Positions 52,125-61,373 of a stretch of DNA of 64,000 nt are shown one piece after another (the first letter of the stretch is position 1; every line of letters begins with the position of its first letter). The DNA is from Saccharospirillum mangrovi. Lineage in GTDB: Bacteria; Pseudomonadota; Gammaproteobacteria; Pseudomonadales; Natronospirillaceae. The DNA lies in the NCBI RefSeq assembly GCF_003367315.1, contig NZ_CP031415.1, positions 2,354,001-2,418,000 on the forward strand, written 5' to 3'. Both the position numbers and the translations under genes were made by a program. The notes beneath the pieces are model-generated. The model worked only from the letters and a program-made list of their open reading frames with translations, was not told the origin of the DNA and did no database searches.

Positions 52125-53312
52125 TTATCCGGCTTGAGTTGCGGCCGTTTCCTGGCCGCGAATGCGACCAAAGGCGACAAAGGCGATCAGGGTTGCGATG
52201 GCGGTACTGACGGCAGCGGCCCAGAACACCGTGCCGGCTCCGGTCCATAACCAGCCAGACAACAGGTTGCCGACAATCAACCCGACGCCCATGCCCGTGG
52301 CGACATACAAGCCCTGCCCCAGGCCTTGACGGCTCGGCGGGAACAGACGACCGACGCGGTGAATAGCAACCGAATGCACCACGCCAAAGGTCAGGGCGTG
52401 CAGCATTTGGGTGAAAAACACCAGGGCAAAACTGCCGTCCACTGTTGCCAAGACCGACCAGCGAACAACGGTTGCGGCCAAGGCGGTCAGCAATAAAAAG
52501 CGTTCGGTGAAGCGCTGAAACCAGACACCGATGACGAAGAACACCGCGACCTCTGTTGCGGTGCCAAAGCTGATCAAAAAGCCGATGCTGCTGGCGCTGA
52601 AATCGCGCGCTTTCAGAAACAGATCGAAAAAGGTGTTGTAGGGCGCGATACCGATTTGCCAGAAAAATACGATAGCCAGCAACACGCTGACCTGGCGCCA
52701 ATCAATCGGCATGGTTTCGCCGGCGCGAATGGCCTGGCGCTGGGCGGAATCTAACCGGGTTTCGGTGGGAATCAGCCAGGTGGTCAGCCACATCAAAACG
52801 CATAGCACCACGCCGATGACCGGCAAAATGGTGACCGGAAAATAATCCAGTGCCGTGCCGAGCATCCACACCATCGCCACGTAGCCGACCGAGCCCCACA
52901 ATCGCACCTGGCCGTAGCGTGATTTATCGGTGCTGAGCACCGTCATCGCCAGCCCTTCCATCTGCGGTAATACCGCCGACAGGAAAATGCCGAACAGACC
53001 GAACACACCCAGGTACCAATAAAAGCCGGTGCCAAAGAGCGTCAGCAAATAGAACAGGCCCATCATGACAAAACCAAACCGAATCACCGGCAGACGCCGG
53101 CCGGTGCGGTCGCTGATCAGGCTGAACAGAAAGGGCGCAAATACATTCACACCGAACACCAGCGCCGAGATGATGCCGATTTGCGGAGCGCTCAGGCCAC
53201 GGGCATCCAGAAACCGAGCCAGAAAAGGAAAGACCACCCCAAAGAGGGTGAAATAACAGGCGTACATTGGTGACAGTCGCCAGGCTTTCTCTCGGAAGGT
53301 TAAATCGGTCAT
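52125..53312 (-). CDS. MFS transporter (HcaT/MFS_1-like)
   Basis: The 395-aa product has twelve predicted membrane segments and motif A-like loop SDRTGRRLP near residue 66. The first segment YACYFTLFGVVFPFLARFL and the RYGQVRLWGSVGYVAMVW segment near 137 are typical of the HcaT/LacY-like MFS_1_like branch. Family members import nucleosides, sugars or phenylpropionate; the substrate here is not evident. It is monocistronic. Confidence 0.85.
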   Translation of the reverse strand: MTDLTFREKAWRLSPMYACYFTLFGVVFPFLARFLDARGLSAPQIGIISALVFGVNVFAPFLFSLISDRTGRRLPVIRFGFVMMGLFYLLTLFGTGFYWYLGVFGLFGIFLSAVLPQMEGLAMTVLSTDKSRYGQVRLWGSVGYVAMVWMLGTALDYFPVTILPVIGVVLCVLMWLTTWLIPTETRLDSAQRQAIRAGETMPIDWRQVSVLLAIVFFWQIGIAPYNTFFDLFLKARDFSASSIGFLISFGTATEVAVFFVIGVWFQRFTERFLLLTALAATVVRWSVLATVDGSFALVFFTQMLHALTFGVVHSVAIHRVGRLFPPSRQGLGQGLYVATGMGVGLIVGNLLSGWLWTGAGTVFWAAAVSTAIATLIAFVAFGRIRGQETAATQAG

Positions 53313-53416
53313 GCGCAGTCTCGGTGGATCGAATACAACACGCCGGCGGTTAGGCCGGCACTTCTATGTTTTGCAAATACAGGTCTTACAAATAAGTCTT
53401 ACAAACCCTTGGGGCG

Positions 53417-53896
53417 TTACAGCGGTCTGGATTTCAGCGCTTTCTGGCGTTCGCGGCGCTCGGCAAAAAAGCGTGACATCAACTCGGCGCACTCGGCTTC
53501 AAGCACCCCGCCGGTGACATCGAGGCGGTGATTGTACGGACCTGCATCGAGCAATTGCAGGTTGGAACGCACCGCCCCACTTTTGGGTTCGCTGGCGCCG
53601 TAAACCAGACGCCCGATGCGGCTGTGCACCAGCAAGCCGGTGCACATGGTGCAAGGCTCAACGGTGACGTACAGCGTCGCGCCGCTGAGCCGGTAATTGC
53701 CCAACGCCTGGGCGGCGGCGCGAATGGCGACCATTTCGGCGTGGGCGCTGGGGTCGAGCCGGCCGATGGGTTCGTTGTAACCCTCGCCGATCACTTCGCC
53801 GTTATGCACCACGACCGCGCCGACTGGCACCTCGCCTGCGGCAAAGGCACGTTCGGCCTGGGCCAGCGCCAGGCGCATGTAGTCGGAATCGTCCAT
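53417..53896 (-). CDS. tadA: tRNA adenosine(34) deaminase
   Basis: TadA converts A34 to inosine in tRNA-Arg(ACG). The 159-aa product has the zinc site HAE (His52, Glu54) and PCTMC (Cys82, Cys85), with VPVGAVVV near residue 24 and the R-x-Y-x-A segment RIGRLVYGA near 93. ATG 53896 follows GGGAGG and is preferred to a start 11 codons upstream. Confidence 0.94.
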   Translation of the reverse strand: MDDSDYMRLALAQAERAFAAGEVPVGAVVVHNGEVIGEGYNEPIGRLDPSAHAEMVAIRAAAQALGNYRLSGATLYVTVEPCTMCTGLLVHSRIGRLVYGASEPKSGAVRSNLQLLDAGPYNHRLDVTGGVLEAECAELMSRFFAERRERQKALKSRPL

Positions 53897-54131
53897 TGCG
53901 CCTCCCGGCTTAAAAAAGGCCGCCATCATACAGCAGCACCCGGGGCAGTTCAGCCACGGCGGTCTCGTTCACGTCCGCCGGTTCAGGTTAGCTCAGAGGA
54001 AACGCAGTGGTTCGCAACGACAGCGGTTGGTCAGTTGCCTGGCTCCAACGGCTGGTTCAGGATGGGGAACTTCTGCACGCGAACAACGTCATCTGCATCG
54101 TCATTCAACGCTTTCAACCGAGGATCGTCTT

Positions 54132-54995
54132 GTGACCGATTACACCCCACCCAAAGTCTGGACCTGGGAAACCCCTAACGGCGGCGAATTCGCCAGCATC
54201 AACCGCCCCATCGCTGGCGCGACGCACGACAAACCCTTGCCGGTCGGCAAACACCCCATGCAGCTTTACTCGCTCGCCACGCCAAACGGTCAGAAAGTCA
54301 CCATCCTGCTGGAAGAATTGTTGGCGCTCGGCCACAGCGGTGCGGAATACGACGCCTGGTTGATTCGCATCAACACTGGCGACCAGTTCGGCAGCGGCTT
54401 TGTGGAAGTGAACCCCAACTCCAAAATTCCGGCACTGATGGACCGCTCCGGCCCAGAGCCGATTCGGGTGTTCGAGTCCGGCTCCATCCTGCTGCATCTG
54501 GCGGAAAAGTTTGGTGAGTTTGTGCCGATGACGCCCGGCGCAGCGCGCACCGAATGCCTCAACTGGTTGTTCTGGCAAATGGGCAGCGCGCCCTATGTTG
54601 GCGGCGGATTCGGTCACTTTTATTATTACGCGCCGGTGAAAATTCAGTACGCCATTGATCGCTTTACCATGGAAACCAAACGCCAGCTCGACGTGCTCAA
54701 CCGTCAACTGGCGGAACGGGAATACATCGCCGGCGACGACTACAGCATTGCCGACATCGCCATCTTTCCCTGGTACGGGGGCCTGGTGAAATTCGATTCC
54801 TACAGCGGCTCGGAGTTTTTGTCGGTGCACGAATACTCACACGTGCAACGTTGGGCCGACACCATTGCTGAACGCCCGGCGGTGAAGCGTGGCCGGATGG
54901 TGAACCGCGCCTTCGGCGAGTTGTCCGAGCAGTTGCACGAACGCCACGACGCCAGCGATTTCGACACCAAAACGCAGGATAAAATCGACGGTTAA
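54132..54995 (+). CDS. yghU: Nu-class glutathione S-transferase/disulfide reductase YghU
   Basis: The 287-aa product closely resembles E. coli YghU from start to end: PKVWTWETPNGGEFASINRP, PVGKHPMQLYSLATPNGQKVTI, GFVEVNPNSKIPAL, FESGSILLHLAEKFG and the closing GRMVNRAFG...EQLHERHDASDF. YghU binds two glutathiones and reduces disulfides. It starts at GTG with a GAGG site. It is convergent with the oxidoreductase downstream, separated by a hairpin. Confidence 0.93.
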   Translation: MTDYTPPKVWTWETPNGGEFASINRPIAGATHDKPLPVGKHPMQLYSLATPNGQKVTILLEELLALGHSGAEYDAWLIRINTGDQFGSGFVEVNPNSKIPALMDRSGPEPIRVFESGSILLHLAEKFGEFVPMTPGAARTECLNWLFWQMGSAPYVGGGFGHFYYYAPVKIQYAIDRFTMETKRQLDVLNRQLAEREYIAGDDYSIADIAIFPWYGGLVKFDSYSGSEFLSVHEYSHVQRWADTIAERPAVKRGRMVNRAFGELSEQLHERHDASDFDTKTQDKIDG

Positions 54996-55016
54996 CACCG
55001 ACCGAAATCAAGCAGC

Positions 55017-55058
55017 ACCTCAAACCGACACGTTGCAATAACGCGCGCGGTTTGAGGT
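55017..55058. terminator. Inverted repeat between convergent yghU and oxidoreductase genes
   Basis: ACCTCAAACCG (55017-55027) pairs with CGGTTTGAGGT (55048-55058), and an inner CGTT/AACG pair shortens the loop. It lies at the meeting point of two gene ends and probably ends both transcripts, although U-tracts are absent. Confidence 0.55.
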
Positions 55059-55067
55059 ACGGCAGGC

Positions 55068-56051
55068 TTATTCGGGCTTCAAAACAATGCGACCATTGAG
55101 CGAGCGATCTTCCATGCGTTCGTGGGCCTGAACCGCCTGATCGAACGTCAGTACATCCACCTCGGTTTCACCGAGACCCGCCTCAACCATAATCAATGCC
55201 GCCTGCAACGCTGGACGAATCCATTCCGGGCGCGGCCCCATAAAGGCACCCGCGTTGAACCCGGAGACCGTTACGCTGTTCAGCCAGAGGTCGCTGGTCT
55301 TCACCTGATGCGACCAATCGCCACTGGCATTGCCAGACACAATCAGCCGGCTGCCGGGCTTCATTACCGCGAAGCTGTCTTGCCGGACCGAGCCACCCAC
55401 CGCGTCGATGATGACGTCAAATTTTTCATCGCCCAGGTCGTCCACGAAGGTCGCCGAATTCACAATACGGTCGTAGGGCAGCTTTGTTTTCTCAGCAGCC
55501 GCCAGCTTGCTGGCACGCACGGTACCCACAACGCGAGACGCGCCCAATTGTTTTGCCATACCCGGAAACGCTGCGGCGAAGCCACCCAGGGCACCTTGCA
55601 CCAGCACCGTCTCACCCGGCGATAAGTGTGCAACGCGGCTAAACGCCACCTGCGCCATCGCCGCGTTCGGCAACACCGCCACCGCCAGGGCCGGATCGAT
55701 ACCCAGCCCATCGATCGACACCATCATGGACGCTTTGGCGACATAGGCCGACGCATAACCGCCAATACCCGCAGACGACATCGACACCACTGGCTCGCCG
55801 ACACGGAACTCCGTTACGCCCGCCCCTAAAGCCCGCACGGTACCGGCCACTTCCAGGCCAGGCACAAATGGCGGCGCGGGCATGCCCGGTGCGTCTTTAA
55901 ACAGGCCTTGCCGGAAAAACACATCCACCAGCCCAACCGCCGCGTGGCTGACGTCGATCAACACCTCGCCCGGACCAGGCGCAGGCGTCGCCAGTTCAGT
56001 GACAGTCAGGACCTCCGGCCCACCAAATTGAGAAATTTGTACCGCTTTCAT
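55068..56051 (-). CDS. MDR-family NADPH:quinone oxidoreductase-like protein
   Basis: The 327-aa product is a zinc-free medium-chain oxidoreductase: MKAVQISQFGGPEVLTV at the start, VDVFFRQG and VPGLEVAGTV (about 43-75), cofactor loop VLVQGALGGFAAAFPG near 152 and the SLNGRIVLKPE ending. Such proteins reduce quinones or enones. It is divergent from a TetR gene and two matching operators lie in the 114-base gap, so TetR control is very likely. GAGGTG precedes the ATG. Confidence 0.87.
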   Translation of the reverse strand: MKAVQISQFGGPEVLTVTELATPAPGPGEVLIDVSHAAVGLVDVFFRQGLFKDAPGMPAPPFVPGLEVAGTVRALGAGVTEFRVGEPVVSMSSAGIGGYASAYVAKASMMVSIDGLGIDPALAVAVLPNAAMAQVAFSRVAHLSPGETVLVQGALGGFAAAFPGMAKQLGASRVVGTVRASKLAAAEKTKLPYDRIVNSATFVDDLGDEKFDVIIDAVGGSVRQDSFAVMKPGSRLIVSGNASGDWSHQVKTSDLWLNSVTVSGFNAGAFMGPRPEWIRPALQAALIMVEAGLGETEVDVLTFDQAVQAHERMEDRSLNGRIVLKPE

Positions 56052-56086
56052 AAAACACCTCTGACGGCTGATGATGAAAATTCCAA

Positions 56087-56108
56087 TAACGCACCTAGTG
56101 ATGCGTTA
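56087..56108. promoter_or_regulatory. TetR-type operator, copy 1 (next to oxidoreductase)
   Basis: TAACGCA (56087-56093) and TGCGTTA (56102-56108) form a perfect inverted repeat with an eight-base spacer. It lies 36 bases from the oxidoreductase start, so bound repressor would overlap its promoter. Confidence 0.75.
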
Positions 56109-56132
56109 AATAACGATAGCACAGCAAAGATG

Positions 56133-56154
56133 TAACGCACAGCAAGATGCGTTA
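56133..56154. promoter_or_regulatory. TetR-type operator, copy 2 (next to tetR)
   Basis: TAACGCA (56133-56139) and TGCGTTA (56148-56154) repeat copy 1 exactly in the arms, again with an eight-base spacer, 46 bases away. It ends 11 bases before the TetR start, fitting autorepression. Confidence 0.75.
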
Positions 56155-56165
56155 AAGTTCCGCCC

Positions 56166-56825
56166 ATGAAACAAAGAGCCCGCTCCGCCCAAGACAAACA
56201 ACAGCGCTTCCAGGCGCTGCTCGACGCCGCTGAACGCCTGGCTTTGGAACAGGGAGGTGTCCGTTTTCTAACGGTGGCCGCCGTTACCGAGCGGGCGGGA
56301 TTGCACCGAACGGGTGTCCGGCGTTACTTCGCGAACAAAGAGGAAATGCTGCTGGAGCTGGCTGAACGTGGCTGGGGCCAATGGCGCGACCGCATCGAAC
56401 AACGCCTCGGCCAGCAGACGGATTTAACCCCGATCGACGTGGCCGACATCGCAACCGGGACCATCACATCCATGTCGGTATTTTGCGATCTGCTAACCCA
56501 CGTCACGTTGAGCCTCGAAGGCAGCGTCGACATCGAACGCGCCCGCCGCTTCAAAACCAACGCCTTCGCCGCATTCGACGACATTGTAAAACGACTCAGC
56601 CAGGCCAGCGTGATGACGCCAGAACAGGTGCAGGAAATAATGGGAATGACCACCATGCTGGCAGCCAGCTTTTGGCAAGCGTCGCACCCGACGCCAACCC
56701 TGGCGGAACTGTATCGACAAGAACCAAAATGGGGGCACGTTGCGCTCGACTTTGGGCCCCGGCTAAAACGTTTGTTGCGCGCGGCCGCCGTAGGTTTAAC
56801 GCAACAAAGGGCAGACACAGACTGA
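56166..56825 (+). CDS. TetR/AcrR family transcriptional regulator
   Basis: The 219-aa product has an N-terminal helix-turn-helix domain (residues 12-60) with the TetR pattern LTVAAVTERAGLHRTGVRRYFANKEEML, and a helical ligand-binding domain after. It is divergent from an oxidoreductase gene, with two identical inverted repeats between them that are probable binding sites. A small membrane protein gene follows 39 bases later. It likely responds to an electrophile or quinone handled by the oxidoreductase; the ligand is unknown. Confidence 0.9.
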   Translation: MKQRARSAQDKQQRFQALLDAAERLALEQGGVRFLTVAAVTERAGLHRTGVRRYFANKEEMLLELAERGWGQWRDRIEQRLGQQTDLTPIDVADIATGTITSMSVFCDLLTHVTLSLEGSVDIERARRFKTNAFAAFDDIVKRLSQASVMTPEQVQEIMGMTTMLAASFWQASHPTPTLAELYRQEPKWGHVALDFGPRLKRLLRAAAVGLTQQRADTD

Positions 56826-56864
56826 GAATCCGATCAGAAACAGAACAACAAGAGGGTATCGACC

Positions 56865-57266
56865 GTGCTCTACCTGCTCACCAAAAGCCTGCACATTCTC
56901 GCCGTTATCATCTGGCTGTCCGGCTTCGCCGCATTGGCAATCGGTTTGCTGACGCCCGGCAAAGCGCACTTAGAGCTGCTGCATCGATGGGATAAGCGAG
57001 TTACCAACCCGGCCTTGGCTCTGGTCTGGGTGCTGGGCCTGATTCTCGCGTATTGGGGAGGCTGGTTCGGCGCGACCTGGCTGTGGATCAAACTGGCGGC
57101 TGTGTTTGTGTTGTCAGGGTTGCATGGAACCTTGAGTGGGCGAACGCGTCGGGCACTTAAAAACGATTCAACCGATCAACTGCAAAGCCTGGCGAAACCA
57201 GCGTTGGGGTTGTCGTTGCTGCTGGTCGCCCTGGCAATTCTAATGGTGGAAACGAAGTTTTATTAG
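56865..57266 (+). CDS. Small four-helix membrane protein (CopD/DUF2269-like)
   Basis: The 133-aa protein has about four membrane helices. The first contains KSLHILAVIIWLSGFAAL, a pattern with a conserved His found in CopD/HemJ-like and DUF2269 membrane proteins; a second His (LLHRW) follows the first helix and HGT lies before the third loop. It could bind haem or copper, but the family assignment is tentative. Start is GTG with an AGAGGG site; it may be co-transcribed with tetR. Confidence 0.65.
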   Translation: MLYLLTKSLHILAVIIWLSGFAALAIGLLTPGKAHLELLHRWDKRVTNPALALVWVLGLILAYWGGWFGATWLWIKLAAVFVLSGLHGTLSGRTRRALKNDSTDQLQSLAKPALGLSLLLVALAILMVETKFY

Positions 57267-57315
57267 TCCGGCCATGCCTGATGTTCACTGCCACAACGAC
57301 AATAACTAAACCCGG

Positions 57316-57339
57316 ATAAAACCCGGCGACAAGCCGGGT
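57316..57339 (-). terminator. Terminator of the chemoreceptor gene
   Basis: On the minus strand ACCCGGC-TTGTC-GCCGGGT is followed by TTTAT. It lies 12 bases beyond the stop of the chemoreceptor. Confidence 0.85.
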
Positions 57340-57350
57340 CATCAATCAAC

Positions 57351-59315
57351 TCAGGTACGGAAACGCGCAACCAGAGTCGACAGTTCACGGCCAAGGTCGG
57401 ACTGTTGCCGGCAAAGAGCACTGACCTGTTCTGACAACGAATTCACTTCATTAGCCGAATCACTGATGGTGACCAGATTCTGGTTGATGTCTTTGGAAAC
57501 CAGATGCTGCTCCTCAGTGGCACTGGCCGTTTGAGTGGTCATATCACGAATTTTTTCAACAATGGTTTCAATCTGCTCGAAAGCGCCGAAGGCTTCATTG
57601 GCAAGTTCTGCCGAGGTTTCCGACTCTCTGGCACTTTGTTCCATAGTGGCGCTGACAGTGTGTGTCTGATCCACCAGCTTGCGCAGAATAAGATTAATTT
57701 CCTCAGTGGAATCCTGGGTACGTTTTGCCAGGTTTCGCACCTCATCGGCCACCACCGCAAAACCACGCCCCTGTTCACCGGCACGCGCTGCTTCAATCGC
57801 CGCGTTCAATGCCAGCAGATTGGTCTGTTCGGCAATGTCCTGAATGGTCGTCAGAATGTTATTAATGTTGTTGGTTTCCTGAGCCAGCGCCTGAATATCC
57901 GCGTTGGATGATTCAATGCTTTTGACCAGACTGCGAACGCTGTTGGTGCTGCGCTCCAAAACGTCTTTGCCAATCCGGGTTGCTTTCAAACCATCTTCAG
58001 AAATGGACGCCGTTTCAACACTGTTACTGGCAACCTCGCTCGCGGCGGACGACATTTCTGTGGTCGCCGTTACGATCTGATCGATGGCATGCAATTGCTG
58101 GGTGGTGGATTGTGAAACCAGCTCGGCACGATCAGAAGTATCGTTGGAAATGGTGTCCATACTGATGGACTTGTCTTTAACCGACTGAATCAGTTCTTGT
58201 GTTGACGCCATAAACTGATTGAACCAGCGTGCCAGCTCGCCAGTTTCATCCTTGGAATCCACCTCAATCCGGTTGGTCAGGTCACCCTCGCCTTCGGCAA
58301 TAGTCCGCAGATTATTTTTTACCGTGTTAATGGGTCTGACGATTCGCTGCGCAATAAAAGTTGCACCGGAAATAAGCACAAGCACCATGATCAGGCTGAC
58401 AACGGCGGTAGTAATTCTGACGCGTGAAACACTGGCAAAAATTTCGGATTTTTCTTTAACGCCGACAAACTTCCAACCCAGTGACGGCGACTGATAGACG
58501 TTCGCCATGTAATCAACACCGTCGATTTCAAACTCAACCACGCCGGAGTTTGTCTGCGCAATGGTTTGATAATGCGGTGCAGTTAACTCACTCAAATTCT
58601 TAAAGTTGTTTTCGACATTGCCGCCGTCGACCAGAACGGTGCCACTGCCTTCGATCATGATGACATAGCCGGTCTCACCGAAGGTGACGCTCTGCACCAT
58701 GTCGGTCAGCGCCTTAAGCGACACATCAATCGCTACAACACCGCCAAACTGCCCTTGCGAATTTTTGAACCCTTTGATGACAGACACATAAACGGCATCG
58801 TCCGGTTCCCAGTAATATCCATCGCGACGGATCAGCGAGTAATTGGCGTTCTGCCCCATTTCATGCCAAGGCGTTTCCCGCGGATCCCAATCGGCGTATT
58901 CATCGGTGCCGGGCCATTCCGCATAACCGCCATCGGCGGCAGACATATAGACGTAACCGAGCATTGGGTTGTTTTCGCCAATGGCACTGAAGGCGTCGAA
59001 TACATCTTTTTCCAGACCGCCGTGTGCATTGGCCATTTCAGCCGGGCGTAGGCCCTGCCCAAAGTATTGAGTCAAATCTCCAGGTCTGAGATTTCTGACC
59101 ACAGGAAGGTCGGCCATAAAAGAAACGTTGTAACCGATAACGTCAAAGAAGGTGGTGAAGGTCTGGTCAACGATGGAAATATCGGTAGAGCTGGATTCGG
59201 TAAACTGCGCTTTGGCCTCGCTGGAGATACGTTGAGTGATCAAAATGGCGACCACCAAAACGGGCACCAGAGTCGTTACCAAAAACGCATAGAGAAGCTT
59301 GGTTTTGATGCTCAC
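57351..59315 (-). CDS. Methyl-accepting chemotaxis protein with dCache sensor
   Basis: The 654-aa product has one membrane segment near residues 8-28, a periplasmic double-Cache domain (about 35-280, with [13 protein letters not shown] and [15 protein letters not shown]), a second membrane segment (about 282-305), a HAMP region (about 306-360) and a signalling domain whose conserved tip reads [20 protein letters not shown] near 513. This is a transmembrane chemoreceptor. The DPR...PWH motif resembles that of amino-acid-binding dCache receptors but without the full consensus. No CheR pentapeptide is at the C-terminus. The start is GTG with a GGAG site, and a sigma28-like promoter lies 158 bases upstream. 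Confidence 0.93.
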   Translation of the reverse strand: MSIKTKLLYAFLVTTLVPVLVVAILITQRISSEAKAQFTESSSTDISIVDQTFTTFFDVIGYNVSFMADLPVVRNLRPGDLTQYFGQGLRPAEMANAHGGLEKDVFDAFSAIGENNPMLGYVYMSAADGGYAEWPGTDEYADWDPRETPWHEMGQNANYSLIRRDGYYWEPDDAVYVSVIKGFKNSQGQFGGVVAIDVSLKALTDMVQSVTFGETGYVIMIEGSGTVLVDGGNVENNFKNLSELTAPHYQTIAQTNSGVVEFEIDGVDYMANVYQSPSLGWKFVGVKEKSEIFASVSRVRITTAVVSLIMVLVLISGATFIAQRIVRPINTVKNNLRTIAEGEGDLTNRIEVDSKDETGELARWFNQFMASTQELIQSVKDKSISMDTISNDTSDRAELVSQSTTQQLHAIDQIVTATTEMSSAASEVASNSVETASISEDGLKATRIGKDVLERSTNSVRSLVKSIESSNADIQALAQETNNINNILTTIQDIAEQTNLLALNAAIEAARAGEQGRGFAVVADEVRNLAKRTQDSTEEINLILRKLVDQTHTVSATMEQSARESETSAELANEAFGAFEQIETIVEKIRDMTTQTASATEEQHLVSKDINQNLVTISDSANEVNSLSEQVSALCRQQSDLGRELSTLVARFRT

Positions 59316-59702
59316 TTAGTATTCTCCACAAAGGTTGTCCATAACAATGCGCCAGTTCAGTGACGAAACCGTTTCGGCCTGGATGACACCGTTATGCGAT
59401 TGATCATTGTTAAAACAGTGGTCAAATGCATAGCCCGTCATAAATAGTTTTCGGCTTATTAGCTCCATTTCATTAGCGGCGCTCAAGGATCAAACTTAAG
59501 TGTAGAACGTCGATAATTCCCGGCCCGATAAATTAACCGGTGGTTTCACATCAATACCACGACCTCTGATCATCAATCAGTGCCGGACGAGCAGCTGTAA
59601 TAATTCAGAAATATTTGCCAGCTCTTGTTACCAGTTACTCGATATCAATTCATTGGCAGCCGAAGAGTCCAGTCCATACATCGATTGGACTCTCCATCAA
59701 TG
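59316..59702. other. Intergenic region upstream of the chemoreceptor
   Basis: The 387-base gap contains the chemoreceptor leader and its sigma28-like promoter, then about 190 bases of AT-richer sequence before the SDR gene stop. No coding frame with a ribosome site is seen. Confidence 0.55.
59473..59499 (-). promoter_or_regulatory. Candidate sigma28 (FliA) promoter of the chemoreceptor
   Basis: On the minus strand TTAAGTTT (59492-59499) and GCCGCTAA (59473-59480) are separated by exactly 11 bases. The consensus is TAAAGTTT-N11-GCCGATAA, so there is one mismatch in each box. Transcription would start near 59466. Confidence 0.7.
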
Positions 59703-60509
59703 TTAAAGCGCCTTGTGATTCTGCACCGCCTCCCAGAGCGTCGGCTTTAACTGCTGGAACCGTTCGTCAATCGCTAACGGGTTGGTTCTGTTCAGTTCAA
59801 TCATTTGCAGCCGGGCATCGCCGCCGCGAACAACCTGCAATCGATCCTGTTCGATGCCGTCCACAATGGCGTCTACGACCGACTCGACCGTTTCTTTATG
59901 AAAGCCAAGTTCCGGTCCGGCATTGCTGCTTTGCATCATGGGCGTATCAGTCGCGACCGGATAAACCGTCATAACACCAATCCCCTCGCCCTTCAGTTCC
60001 CGACGCAGCGCTTCGCCAAACATGGCAATACCCGCCTTTGACGCAGCATAAGTGGCATAAAACGGCGCGCCCACCAGACCCATGGCCGATGCAACATTAA
60101 CCACCAGCGCTGCCCCGGCCTGGCGCAGCATAGGTAACACTGCACGGGTCAGCAGTATGGGTGCCAGGGTGTTTACCTCGATCATCTGTGTCAGTTCCGA
60201 CTCACTGATGTCTTCGATTCTGCCACCGCGAACGCCACCGGCGCTGTTAATCAGCATATCCAACCCGCCAAGTCGAAGTTGAATGGCAGCCACTACGCTG
60301 GCACATCCTGCGGCCGTTGTGATGTCAGCCGCCACAAAGTGCGCACGGCCACCGGTTTGATTGATACCAGATGCCGTTAAGGATGCTGCCGCTTCACGCC
60401 GCCCAATGATGAGCATTTCGGCTCCCTGCTTGGCTAACGCCTTTGCCAGTGCTTGGCCTATTCCACTTGAGCTTCCGGTAATGGCGATTCTCTTGCCGTT
60501 AATGTCCAT
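59703..60509 (-). CDS. Short-chain dehydrogenase/reductase
   Basis: The 268-aa SDR has the cofactor motif TGSSSGIGQ at residue 11, NSAGG near 88, and the YAASK catalytic pair near 157 (YATYAASKAG). The N-terminal cofactor loop with following RR suggests NADP. It is last in a minus-strand set of four genes that includes a peroxiredoxin-like protein, a crotonase and a GST. The substrate is unknown. Confidence 0.88.
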   Translation of the reverse strand: MDINGKRIAITGSSSGIGQALAKALAKQGAEMLIIGRREAAASLTASGINQTGGRAHFVAADITTAAGCASVVAAIQLRLGGLDMLINSAGGVRGGRIEDISESELTQMIEVNTLAPILLTRAVLPMLRQAGAALVVNVASAMGLVGAPFYATYAASKAGIAMFGEALRRELKGEGIGVMTVYPVATDTPMMQSSNAGPELGFHKETVESVVDAIVDGIEQDRLQVVRGGDARLQMIELNRTNPLAIDERFQQLKPTLWEAVQNHKAL

Positions 60510-60597
60510 GACGAATCCTCTCGATTCACTGTGCTTGTGTTAGAACGACGCTTTACCGATTCAGTCGCCAGCATCGGCCTGCGACGCCTGCCCGGTA

Positions 60598-60631
60598 ATA
60601 AAGCCGGCGTCGTCAGCATGACAACGCCGGC
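60598..60631 (-). terminator. Terminator after the peroxiredoxin-like gene
   Basis: On the minus strand GCCGGCGT-(GTC...GAC)-ACGCCGGC is followed by TTTATT. It lies 17 bases after the peroxiredoxin-like stop and probably reduces SDR expression from the same transcript. Confidence 0.75.
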
Positions 60632-60647
60632 AAGCATGAAGGTCAGG

Positions 60648-61322
60648 TCAGAGTGAGCGCATCGAAGCCTGCTTCAGCGCCGGCAACATCTCAGACGGAT
60701 CCGGTCGGCGGGTGTAGTCGGGATTGACCTCGGCATAAAGTACGGTGCCGTCCTGGGCGACGACATAACGGCCCGGCATCGGCAAGGTCCAACTGTCATC
60801 ATCGTTGAACAACGGTAAGTCGTTCTTCAACGATTGATAGAGTTCCACCAGATAGTCCGGCAGCGTGAAGCGCAAACCGAAGGCGGCCGCCACTTCGTTG
60901 TGGCTGTCCGACAGGATCGGAAAACTCAGATTATTTTTGCGCACCGACTTGCGACTGTTAACCGGATTTTGCGGCGAGATGGCAACCAGCCTGGCACCAA
61001 GCGCCTCGAATTCCGGCAAGGTAGCCTGCAACGCTTCCAACTCCATGTTGCAGTACGGACACCAGACACCGCGGTAAAAACTGATCACTAACGGACCTTT
61101 GGCCAGCAGACTGGCCGACGATACCGAATTGCCTTCGTGGTCTGTCAGTACGAAGGCCGGAATTTTGTCACCCGCCTTAAGTGCCTGCTGGGCAGCACCT
61201 GAAGCAATCAGTTCTTTGGTAGCGCGATGCATCGTTTCGATAACGGAAGGCGGCACGTTATAAGGCGGTTTACCGGCTTCGAAATCCGCTTTAAAAGCGT
61301 CAAGTCTGTCTTGAAGAGACAT
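60648..61322 (-). CDS. Peroxiredoxin-like thiol peroxidase (AhpC/TSA family)
   Basis: The 224-aa product has a thioredoxin fold with active-site loop FYRGVWCPYCNMEL near residue 87, the WCPYC pattern placing the peroxidatic Cys next to a resolving Cys. The N-terminal 60 residues form a helical extension. The family reduces peroxides. The ATG follows AGGAG; the gene is 51 bases downstream of the crotonase gene. Confidence 0.88.
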   Translation of the reverse strand: MSLQDRLDAFKADFEAGKPPYNVPPSVIETMHRATKELIASGAAQQALKAGDKIPAFVLTDHEGNSVSSASLLAKGPLVISFYRGVWCPYCNMELEALQATLPEFEALGARLVAISPQNPVNSRKSVRKNNLSFPILSDSHNEVAAAFGLRFTLPDYLVELYQSLKNDLPLFNDDDSWTLPMPGRYVVAQDGTVLYAEVNPDYTRRPDPSEMLPALKQASMRSL

Positions 61323-61373
61323 AAGTTTTCTCCTGTGAATGTTTTTTTGAAACCGTGATGGGTATTGCGAACG

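Noticed and set aside
53897-54131. 4.5S RNA or other structured RNA upstream of tadA
   Set aside because: The conserved SRP loop sequence (GGTCAGGTCCGGAAGGAAGCA-like) is absent.
59615-59974. 119-codon plus-strand frame near the SDR gene
   Set aside because: It overlaps the SDR gene antisense and has no ribosome site or recognisable domain.
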